Of a stretch of DNA of 25,112 nucleotides, positions 7,040 through 14,056 are shown piece by piece; position 1 is the first letter of the stretch, and each line of letters starts with the position of its first letter. Made by a program: the position numbers and the translations under genes. Below the pieces are notes generated by a model. That model was not told the DNA's origin, did not search any database, and worked only from the letters and a program-made list of their open reading frames with translations. This DNA comes from a bacterium (GTDB taxonomy: Bacteria > UBA8248), in contig JAQBZT010000008.1 in the NCBI GenBank assembly GCA_027622355.1, positions 1 to 25,112 on the forward strand, in the 5' to 3' direction.

Positions 7040-8275
7040 GTGAGCGGGAGGAAAAGGCTCGGCGGCCGGCGCCCCCGAATCGGGCGGATTGTTGGCTTTG
7101 GCACGGTGGGAGTAGGATGGATGCGGGTGCTGGGCGCGCTGCTGGCGCTCTATGCGGCACCCCCCGGTGCGGCGTTGGCCCAGCGCGGGGAGTCGCTCCG
7201 GTTGGAGAGCCTGAAGGGCCAAATCCGCCGGGAGGAGGATCGCTTTCAGCGCCTCGAGCAGCGGATCGCGGAGGAGCGGGACAGGGCCCGACAGAGTGAG
7301 CGGCAAGCCACTTCGCTCCTCCGGCAACTGGATTCGATCTCCGCGCGCCTGGCCGTTGAGGATGAGCGCTACCGCCTCTTCAGCAAGCGCCTGAGCGAGT
7401 CGGAAATCCGGCTCCGCATTTTGAACGGCCGCCGCACCCAGCTGGCGCAGAAGCAGCGGGAGCGAAAGGCCCAGCTCCGGCGCCGGATCCGGGCCATGTA
7501 CATGGAGGGGCCCGTGGGCCCCGTCCGGCTCCTCATCAATGCCAGCTCGGTGTGGGACGCCCTGGAGCGGTGGTCGCTCCTCCGGCTGCTGGGGAGGCAC
7601 GATGTCCGCCTGATCGAAAGCTACCGCCGCGAGGAAGCCCTCATCCAGGGGCTTGAGGATTTGTACCGCAAAGAAGTCATCCGCCAGTCGGAAATCCGGG
7701 CCGCGCAGGCAAAAGCGAAGCAGCGGATCGCGGTCATCTATACCCGCCGGACGGGCCAGTTGGCGCGACTTGCCAAAGACAAGGAGAAGCGCGAAAGTTT
7801 CATCCGGGAGCTGGCCGGGGCACGGGACGCTTTGCGTGATACAATCGTTTCCCTGATGCGCTCCCGGGAGATGCGGCAGGCGGGACGTGCCTCTCCCCTG
7901 GAGGAGATGCGGGGCCGGCTTCCGTGGCCGGTGGTGGAGCCGAAACCCGGCGCCCGGAAGCGGAGCGGCCGGGGGCTGCAGATTGAGGCTCCGAGCGGCG
8001 CCTCCATCCGGCCGGTGGCGGCGGGTGAGATTGTCTTCAGCGACTGGGTACGGGGCTACGGGCGGCTTGTCGTTTTGCGCCACCCGGGCGATTTCTATAC
8101 CGTATATGGAGGAGCGGGCGAGGTATTCGTGGACAAAGGCGATCGGGTCAACCCGGCGACGATCATCGCCCGGGTGGGAACCACGGACGCGATGGGCCAG
8201 TCGGCGCTCTACTTTGAAATTCGGAAAGGCGCCATCCCGCTGGATCCGTTAAAATGGCTGATGGGGCGCCGCTAG
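7040..8275 (+). CDS. envC: EnvC-like murein hydrolase activator with degenerate LytM (M23) domain
   Basis: This secreted 411-residue protein has a basic N-terminus and hydrophobic core ending AAPPGAALAQ (about residue 48). A long coiled coil follows (about 52-150 and 195-280), then a LytM domain (about 313-408). The zinc ligands of active M23 peptidases are missing: the usual YxH segment reads VYGGAGE, and the final HxH reads ALYFEIR. This matches EnvC, which activates amidases rather than cutting peptidoglycan. I keep GTG 7040, preceded by AGGTGA. ATG 7121, with GGGAG eight bases before it, would give a shorter and neater signal peptide, so the start is uncertain. The position right after ftsEX supports direct control by FtsX. 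No amidase gene is in the window. Confidence 0.9.
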   Translation: MSGRKRLGGRRPRIGRIVGFGTVGVGWMRVLGALLALYAAPPGAALAQRGESLRLESLKGQIRREEDRFQRLEQRIAEERDRARQSERQATSLLRQLDSISARLAVEDERYRLFSKRLSESEIRLRILNGRRTQLAQKQRERKAQLRRRIRAMYMEGPVGPVRLLINASSVWDALERWSLLRLLGRHDVRLIESYRREEALIQGLEDLYRKEVIRQSEIRAAQAKAKQRIAVIYTRRTGQLARLAKDKEKRESFIRELAGARDALRDTIVSLMRSREMRQAGRASPLEEMRGRLPWPVVEPKPGARKRSGRGLQIEAPSGASIRPVAAGEIVFSDWVRGYGRLVVLRHPGDFYTVYGGAGEVFVDKGDRVNPATIIARVGTTDAMGQSALYFEIRKGAIPLDPLKWLMGRR

Positions 8276-8321
8276 AAGAGCAGTGTGCCGCGGTAGGTGC
8301 TGCCTTGGAGATTGGAGCGTG

Positions 8322-9647
8322 ATGATACGACACGGCGTACGAAACGGTTGGGTGATGTGGATGCTGTCGGTTGCCGCGCTGGCAGTCGGTCTTGCGGTCA
8401 GCCCGATGGGCAGCCCGTCGGCGCGCGAGTCTTCCTCCTACAAAGAACTTCAGATTTTCACGGAAGTCCTGAGCCTGATTGAGGAAAACTACGTCAACCA
8501 GGTCGAGAAGAAGAAGCTGGTCCGGGGCGCGATTGAGGGACTGCTGCGCACCCTCGATCCGCACACGAGTTATCTCTCCCCCGAGTTTTACAAGGAAATG
8601 CAGGTGGAGACTTCGGGGCAGTTTGGCGGCCTCGGAATTGAGATCACCATCCGCGACGGCATCCTGACCGTGGTGACGCCCATCGAGGACACACCGGCCT
8701 TCCGCGCCGGCGTGAAGGCCGGCGATCGGATCATGCAGGTGGAAGGCCGCACCACAAAGGACATGACCATCCAGGATGCGGTACGCATTCTCCGGGGCAA
8801 GCCGGGGACGGCCGTCACCCTCACGATTGCCCGGAAGGGCGAGAAACGTCTGCTCGACATCAAGGTCCAGCGCGAGGTCATCCGCGTCAAGAGCGTGCGC
8901 TCCCGTCTCCTGCCGGATGGGATCGGCTATATCCGCGTCCGCAGTTTCCAGGGAAGCACGGGTGATGAAGTGCGCAAGGCGCTGGGCGGATTCTTGAAGA
9001 AGGGCGCCCGCGGGCTTGTGCTCGATCTGCGGAACAATCCCGGCGGCCTTCTTTCGCAGGCGGTGGCCGTTTCGGATATTTTCCTCGAGCCCGGAAAGCT
9101 CATCGTCTATACCCAGGGAAGACTCGAGAGCAATTATCACCGCTTCACCTCGACGGAAAAGGCGAGTGGCTTCAAGATTCCGATCGCCGTTCTCGTGAAC
9201 GCGGGAAGTGCCAGCGCCTCGGAGATCGTCGCCGGCGCCTTCCAGGATCTCGGCCGCGCCACCGTCATCGGGGAGCGCTCCTTCGGGAAGGGATCGGTCC
9301 AGACCATCGTCCCCCTCTCCGACGGCTCGGGACTGCGGCTCACCACGGCGCTGTATTACACCCCGAAGGGCCGGCTCATCCAGGGGAAGGGCATACAGCC
9401 CGATATCGTGGTTGCCGCAGAGCAGGCTCTTCCTCCGGGTGTGCATGTGATCCGCGAGCTGGACTTGCCGGGCCATCTTCCCAGCGAAGAAGAAAAGAAC
9501 GGGAAGAAAAGCGGCGCGCCGAAAACGCCCCCCGCCCGCCGGGGGCTGCCCCAGGTGCCGGGCCAGGGACAAAAGGACATCCAGCTCGAGCGCGCGGTCC
9601 AGCATCTGAAGGCGATCCTGCAGGCGAAGGTCAAAACTGCCTCCTGA
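8322..9647 (+). CDS. ctpA: Carboxy-terminal processing protease (S41 family), CtpA-like
   Basis: The 441-residue protein has an N-terminal hydrophobic segment (about 11-27) that is a signal peptide or anchor. A PDZ domain follows (about 97-180, GLGIEITIRDG, AGVKAGDRIMQVEG), then the S41 protease core. The Ser-Lys pair is visible: Ser298 in GSASASEIVAGA and Lys323 in GERSFGKGSVQ, spaced 25 residues apart as in E. coli Prc. The C-terminus carries a Lys/Pro-rich linker and a short helix. I chose ATG 8322 because GGAG lies four bases upstream; a GTG at 8283 would add 13 residues unlike a signal peptide. It sits between envC and a yibQ-like gene, an order also known in other proteobacteria. CtpA proteases commonly degrade murein hydrolases or their helpers in the periplasm. 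Confidence 0.94.
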   Translation: MIRHGVRNGWVMWMLSVAALAVGLAVSPMGSPSARESSSYKELQIFTEVLSLIEENYVNQVEKKKLVRGAIEGLLRTLDPHTSYLSPEFYKEMQVETSGQFGGLGIEITIRDGILTVVTPIEDTPAFRAGVKAGDRIMQVEGRTTKDMTIQDAVRILRGKPGTAVTLTIARKGEKRLLDIKVQREVIRVKSVRSRLLPDGIGYIRVRSFQGSTGDEVRKALGGFLKKGARGLVLDLRNNPGGLLSQAVAVSDIFLEPGKLIVYTQGRLESNYHRFTSTEKASGFKIPIAVLVNAGSASASEIVAGAFQDLGRATVIGERSFGKGSVQTIVPLSDGSGLRLTTALYYTPKGRLIQGKGIQPDIVVAAEQALPPGVHVIRELDLPGHLPSEEEKNGKKSGAPKTPPARRGLPQVPGQGQKDIQLERAVQHLKAILQAKVKTAS

Positions 9648-9745
9648 GGCGTTGCGGCGGCGCCCGCTTCCCCCGTGTGCTTTGAAGCCCGAACCGGACG
9701 GCCAGTTCCGCTCCGCGGGGCCTCCGCCCTGGAACGGCGTATTTG

Positions 9746-10906
9746 ATGCCTGAGGAACAGTCCCCCGCATCCGAATCTGCCCCGCCGGACCCCCGGCTGG
9801 CGGGCAGGCGCCTTCTCGCGCTTCTCCTCGCGCTCATCTTGCTCTCGGGTTTGGCCCTGGTGGCCGTGCTGCCTACCGTCCGGGAGGGGGTCTTCCTCTG
9901 GTCGGGCTGGGCGGATCTCGAGCGGACGGCCTCGCGCTTTGACGCCGATCTCGATCGCCTGCTCGATGGCGCCGCCGGCCACCGAACAGCCAGCGAGCGG
10001 GTTACGCGGCGGGCGGGGCTCTCCAAATGGAACCTGCGGCGGGATCGCATCGAGTTCGACGTGTTTCCCGGAGCCGCGTTTCTCGCCCGGCTCAACGCCG
10101 CGGCGAAGGAGCGGGGGCTCTCTCTGCGGCGGCTCGGAGGGGCGGCGACCCCGTCCTCCGGAATGGTGGTCCTGGAGGCGCGGTATTTCACCACCACGAC
10201 CCATGTTCTTCGCCTGCGTATTTTGGGAAGCGGGCGCGGGCCGATCGCCCGGGTCGCCTTTTTGATCGACGATGTGGGGCACAATGAGCACATGGCACGG
10301 CGGCTGATGGCGATCGGCATCCCCCTTTCGCTGGCCATTCTTCCCCACCTGCCGTATTCGAAGCGCATCGCTCTCGAGGCGCACTCCCGCGGCATGGAGG
10401 TGCTCCTCCATCTGCCGCTTGAGCCGTACGGGTTTCCCCGGCAGGATCCGGGCCCGGGCGGCCTCCTGCTGTCGCATCGCCCGGAGCAGTGGCAATCCCT
10501 GACGCGCGGCGCCCTCGACGCTGTCCCGGGGATCAGCGGCGTGAACAACCACATGGGCTCCCGGTTGACCGAGCGGGAGGACGCGATGGCGATCATTCTC
10601 GGCGAGGTGAAAAAGCGCGGACTTTATTTCATTGACAGCTACACCACGGGGAAATCGGTGGTCCCTCAGGTGGCGGACCGGCTCGGGGTGCGCACAGCGA
10701 AGCGGACCTTGTTTCTGGACAATGAGATTTCCGAGGAGAAAATTCTCGTGCAGATCGATCTGCTGATCGAGCGGGCGAAAGAAAACGGGAGCGCGATTGG
10801 GATCGCGCATCCTCACGAGGCGACCGTTCGGGCGCTGGAGGCGGCGCTGCCGCGCCTGCGCCGGGCCGGGGTGCGGCTGGTAAAGGCGGGCGCGCTGGTC
10901 CGCTGA
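9746..10906 (+). CDS. Divergent polysaccharide deacetylase (YibQ/DUF610 family)
   Basis: The protein has 386 residues. An N-terminal membrane anchor (about 22-44) is followed by a variable region, and then a deacetylase-like barrel from about 168. Motifs include FLIDDVGHN (Asp175-Asp176), the family motif NNHMGS (267-272) and AHPHE (354-358). These acidic and histidine residues correspond to metal-binding positions in polysaccharide deacetylases. The family is widespread next to envC and ctpA, but its substrate is not established. ATG 9746 is preferred over the TTG just before it. No strong ribosome binding site is visible, and 98 bp separate it from ctpA. The tsaD start follows after 17 bp. 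Confidence 0.9.
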   Translation: MPEEQSPASESAPPDPRLAGRRLLALLLALILLSGLALVAVLPTVREGVFLWSGWADLERTASRFDADLDRLLDGAAGHRTASERVTRRAGLSKWNLRRDRIEFDVFPGAAFLARLNAAAKERGLSLRRLGGAATPSSGMVVLEARYFTTTTHVLRLRILGSGRGPIARVAFLIDDVGHNEHMARRLMAIGIPLSLAILPHLPYSKRIALEAHSRGMEVLLHLPLEPYGFPRQDPGPGGLLLSHRPEQWQSLTRGALDAVPGISGVNNHMGSRLTEREDAMAIILGEVKKRGLYFIDSYTTGKSVVPQVADRLGVRTAKRTLFLDNEISEEKILVQIDLLIERAKENGSAIGIAHPHEATVRALEAALPRLRRAGVRLVKAGALVR

Positions 10907-10923
10907 AGAGAGAGGGTGGAGAG

Positions 10924-12060
10924 GTGTACGTGCTCGGGGTGGAGAGCAGTTGCGATGAGACCGCGGCGGCGGTGCTGCGCTTCGAAGGGGAGAGCGAAGC
11001 TGACGCCGGGCCCCGCGTTCTGTCGAGCATCGTGGCCTCCCAGGAGGATCTGCACAGCCGCTTCGGCGGCGTGGTGCCCGAGTTGGCCTCGCGCCGCCAC
11101 GTGGAATGCATCGGGCCCGTTATTGAGGAGGCGCTCCGGGCGGCGCAGGTTCCGCTGGAGAAGATTGACGCCCTCGCCGTGACCCGCGGGCCGGGGCTGG
11201 TGATCGCCCTTTTGGTGGGCCTTTCGGCGGCCAAGGGCCTGGCGTGGGCACGGGGGCTGCCCCTGGTCGGCGTCCACCATCTCGAGGGGCATATCTTCTC
11301 GCTTTTTCTCGAAAGGGATGCGGCGAACGGGGATATGGAAGCGGCCGCATTCGGCGGCCCTCCGCCTTTTCCGCATCTTGCGTTCGTCATCTCGGGCGGC
11401 CACACCGATTTGTACCGGGTCGCGGCGGGGGGCGGCGCGGCCCATCTGGGGGGGACGCTCGACGATGCGGCGGGAGAGGCTTACGACAAGGTGGCGGCCT
11501 CGATGGGGCTGGGCTATCCCGGCGGGGCCGCCCTCGATCAATTGCACCGGGCCTTCATCGCGCGCGGCGGGACGGATGCGCCGGAGTTCCCCCGGCCTTT
11601 CCTTGAAGATCGACCCTATAGTTTCAGCTTTAGTGGATTGAAAACGGCTGTGTTAAACTATTTGCGCGAGGGAGGCTATTTGCGGAGCGACAAGACGCTT
11701 GCTCCTTGGGATCGCCCCCAGCCCATCCCGGAGGAGGTGCGGGAGCGGGTGGCCGCCGGTTTTCAGGAGGCCGCCGTAGAGGTGCTCGCCGCCAAGGTGG
11801 ACGGGGCCGCCAAGGCCCTGGGGCTGGGCGCGGTGTCGGTGTGCGGCGGAGTGGCCGCGAACCGCTGTCTGCGGCATCGTTTGATGGCGCTTTCGGAGCG
11901 ATCGGGCTGGACGCTTCATCTTCCCGCGCGGAAATATTGCACGGACAATGCCGCCATGATTGCCTGCGCGGGCGGTTACGCCCTTCTCCGCGAGGGGAGG
12001 GAGGCTTTCATGGATTATCTGGAGATGGACGCAGACCCCGCCTGGGAGTTGGGCGGCTAG
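10924..12060 (+). CDS. tsaD: tRNA N6-adenosine threonylcarbamoyltransferase TsaD
   Basis: The 378-residue Kae1/TsaD protein transfers the threonylcarbamoyl group to A37 of tRNAs reading ANN codons (t6A). It opens with the family pattern LGVESSCDETAAAV. The metal-binding pair is in HHLEGH (His119, His123) and the third ligand in CTDNAAMIA (Asp341). FVISGGHTDL and VCGGVAANRCLR are also typical. It starts with GTG, preceded by a GGTGGAGAG stretch. It is about 40 residues longer than E. coli TsaD. The extra residues are in an N-terminal loop (about 20-31), a loop after the metal motif (about 131-147, rich in Gly and Pro) and one near 250-268. The partners TsaB, TsaC and TsaE are not in the window. 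Confidence 0.97.
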   Translation: MYVLGVESSCDETAAAVLRFEGESEADAGPRVLSSIVASQEDLHSRFGGVVPELASRRHVECIGPVIEEALRAAQVPLEKIDALAVTRGPGLVIALLVGLSAAKGLAWARGLPLVGVHHLEGHIFSLFLERDAANGDMEAAAFGGPPPFPHLAFVISGGHTDLYRVAAGGGAAHLGGTLDDAAGEAYDKVAASMGLGYPGGAALDQLHRAFIARGGTDAPEFPRPFLEDRPYSFSFSGLKTAVLNYLREGGYLRSDKTLAPWDRPQPIPEEVRERVAAGFQEAAVEVLAAKVDGAAKALGLGAVSVCGGVAANRCLRHRLMALSERSGWTLHLPARKYCTDNAAMIACAGGYALLREGREAFMDYLEMDADPAWELGG

Positions 12061-12116
12061 CGGCGGGACATCGCCGGCACGGGATACGGGATTTCACATT
12101 CGCAAGGAGAGAGAGG

Positions 12117-13220
12117 ATGCGCCCGGAAGAAGCGGGGCCGCCGGAGGTAGAGACGCTGCCGGAGCATTTGCCGCCGCCCCCGGCTGGCTTTGAGGTGCCG
12201 ATCGACATTGCCGGGGTGCGGCTGAAGAACCGCCTCGTGATGGCCCCGATGGCAGGCTATACGAATCTGCCCTTCCGCCGGCTCGTGACCCGCTACGGGG
12301 CGGGGATGGTGGCCACCGAGATGGTGAGCAGCCAGGCGCTGGTGCGCCGTCACAAGAAGACCTTCGGTCTCATGCGGAACGAAGCGGCCGAGCGGCCGGT
12401 TTCGATCCAGATTTTCGGCGCCGACCCGGCCCAGATGGGCGAGGCCGCCGCCATCGTCGAGGGGGCGGGCGCCGACATCATCGATCTGAACTGCGGCTGC
12501 CCGGTGCGGAAGATCACGCGGAACCAGGCGGGCTCGGCTTTGTTGCAGTATCCCGAGCGCGCGGGCGAGGTGGTCGCGGCGATGGTGCGCGCCGTGCGCT
12601 GTCCGGTGACGGTGAAGATGCGCACCGGCTGGGACACCATCGGGCGCGATGATGCGGTGCGCTTCGCCCGCGCCGTGGAAGAAGCCGGCGCCGCCGCCAT
12701 CACCGTGCACGGCAGAACCCGGCAGGCCATGTTCGGGGGGAGCGTCGACCTCGGCGCCATCGCCCGTATCAAGAAGGCGGTATCTATCCCCGTTTTCGGG
12801 AACGGGAGCATTCTCACGCCCTGGGATGCGATTCGGATGATCGGCGAGACCGGCGTGGATGGGCTCATGATCGGCCGCGGGGCGATCGGCAACCCGTGGA
12901 TTTTCTCCCGCCTTCTTCACTGGCTCCGGACGGGGGTTTTGCCACCGCTCCCCGCCCTGGCGGAGAAGAAGGAGATCGTTCTCGATCATTTGGGGAGCAT
13001 GCAGGAGATACTGGGAGAGCGCCTGGCGGTGTTCCATGCCCGGAAACACCTGGCCGCCTACACGAAGGGGATGGCGGGCGGCTCAAGCTTCCGCGATCGG
13101 GTGAACCGCCTGGAATCGGTCCGGAGTGTCGTGTCGGAGGTGGTGGATTTTTTCGATCGAACCATTGCTTCTACCGGCGGGTCTTTTCTTGAGAAGGGAG
13201 TGGAGAGTGATGCGGCTTAA
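12117..13220 (+). CDS. dusB: tRNA dihydrouridine synthase, DusB type
   Basis: The 367-residue flavoenzyme reduces uridine to dihydrouridine in tRNA. The FMN barrel begins near residue 27. MAPMAGYTNLPFR (42-54), the catalytic cysteine in LNCGCPVRK (Cys128), VTVKMRTGW (164-172), VHGRTR (197-202) and the FMN phosphate site GRGAIGNPWIF (253-263) are all present. The frame is open far upstream through tsaD, but ATG 12117 is the right start: AAGGAGAGAG precedes it and the homologous part begins soon after. An unusual Pro/Glu-rich N-terminal leader of about 24 residues is present. The 3' end overlaps the next gene by 11 bp, suggesting translational coupling. DusB is favoured over DusA/C by the overall pattern, though subtype assignment by eye is less certain. 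Confidence 0.94.
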   Translation: MRPEEAGPPEVETLPEHLPPPPAGFEVPIDIAGVRLKNRLVMAPMAGYTNLPFRRLVTRYGAGMVATEMVSSQALVRRHKKTFGLMRNEAAERPVSIQIFGADPAQMGEAAAIVEGAGADIIDLNCGCPVRKITRNQAGSALLQYPERAGEVVAAMVRAVRCPVTVKMRTGWDTIGRDDAVRFARAVEEAGAAAITVHGRTRQAMFGGSVDLGAIARIKKAVSIPVFGNGSILTPWDAIRMIGETGVDGLMIGRGAIGNPWIFSRLLHWLRTGVLPPLPALAEKKEIVLDHLGSMQEILGERLAVFHARKHLAAYTKGMAGGSSFRDRVNRLESVRSVVSEVVDFFDRTIASTGGSFLEKGVESDAA

Positions 13221-13992
13221 GGGAAGAAGGGCGTTCGTGCTGGGCGGGGGCCGGGGCATTGGCCGTGCCATCGCGCTGGCCTTTGCGGCCGAGGGGGCGG
13301 ATGTGGTCGTGGCGGCGCGGACAAAAAACGAAGTGGATGAAGTGGCCGCCGCCGTCGAAAAGGCCGGGGTGCGAAGCGCGGCGCTCATCTGCGATGTCGG
13401 CCGCGCGGCGGAGGTGGAGCACGCCGTGCGCGAGGCGGAAAGCCGGCTGGGAGAGATTGATATCCTCGTGGCGAACGCCGGGGTGCTCCACCACGCGCCC
13501 CTGGCGGAGCAGACCGACGCGATATGGGACGAGGCACTCCGCGTGAATCTGAGCAGCGTCTTCTGGGCCACGCGGGCGGCGATGCCGCGCATGGCGGCGC
13601 GGGGATGGGGCCGTGTCATCGCCATGAGCTCGGTCTCCGGCAAGGTGGGCGGCCGCAACCGCAGCGCCTACCACGCGACCAAGCACGGGGTGATCGGCTT
13701 TGTCCGATCGGTCGCTCTCGAGGTGGCCGATCGGGGGGTGACGGTGAATGCGATCTGCCCAGGGTTCGTGAACACGCGGATGATCACGGATAACAAAAAG
13801 GATTTCGCCGACTTTTCCGGGAAGAACCTGGGCGAGGACGAGACCATCCAGTCCTTCCGCACGGAGATTCCGATGGGCCGTTTTCTCGAGCCGGAAGAGG
13901 TGGCCCAGATGGCGGTCTATCTCGCCAGCGAGGACGCCCGGGGGATCACCGGCCAGGCGTTTACGATATCGTGCGGGTCGGTTCAGGCCTGA
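13210..13992 (+). CDS. SDR-family oxidoreductase (FabG-like)
   Basis: The protein has 260 residues and all classical SDR landmarks: cofactor motif GGGRGIG (12-18), NAG (89-91), Asn113, Ser140/141, and the YHATK catalytic pair Tyr154/Lys158. The C-terminal part carries the PGFVNTRM and GRFLEPEEVAQMAVYLAS patterns shared with FabG and hydroxyacyl dehydrogenases. Arg37 after the second strand suggests NADP(H), which is inference. The start ATG 13210 lies inside dusB, with GGAG-type sequence upstream; the frame is open further left but without SDR homology. It is probably co-translated with dusB, yet nothing links their functions. The substrate is unknown. No acyl carrier protein or fatty-acid genes are adjacent, so a FabG role is not supported by context. 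Confidence 0.93.
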   Translation: MRLKGRRAFVLGGGRGIGRAIALAFAAEGADVVVAARTKNEVDEVAAAVEKAGVRSAALICDVGRAAEVEHAVREAESRLGEIDILVANAGVLHHAPLAEQTDAIWDEALRVNLSSVFWATRAAMPRMAARGWGRVIAMSSVSGKVGGRNRSAYHATKHGVIGFVRSVALEVADRGVTVNAICPGFVNTRMITDNKKDFADFSGKNLGEDETIQSFRTEIPMGRFLEPEEVAQMAVYLASEDARGITGQAFTISCGSVQA

Positions 13993-14056
13993 GGGACCGC
14001 GGCGCACGAAGTTCATTCGCGGTTGAGGTTCCATCCGTCCGTGAGGAGTTGGTGCG

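Noticed and set aside
5485..7104. Leftward 539-residue frame opposite ftsE and ftsX
   Set aside because: No domain is recognisable, it is Arg/Gln/Pro-rich, and it covers two well-supported sense genes.
11706..12116. Upstream extension of the dusB frame through tsaD
   Set aside because: The translation is low-complexity Gly/Arg with no homology pattern. ATG 12117 has a clear ribosome binding site and precedes the Dus domain.
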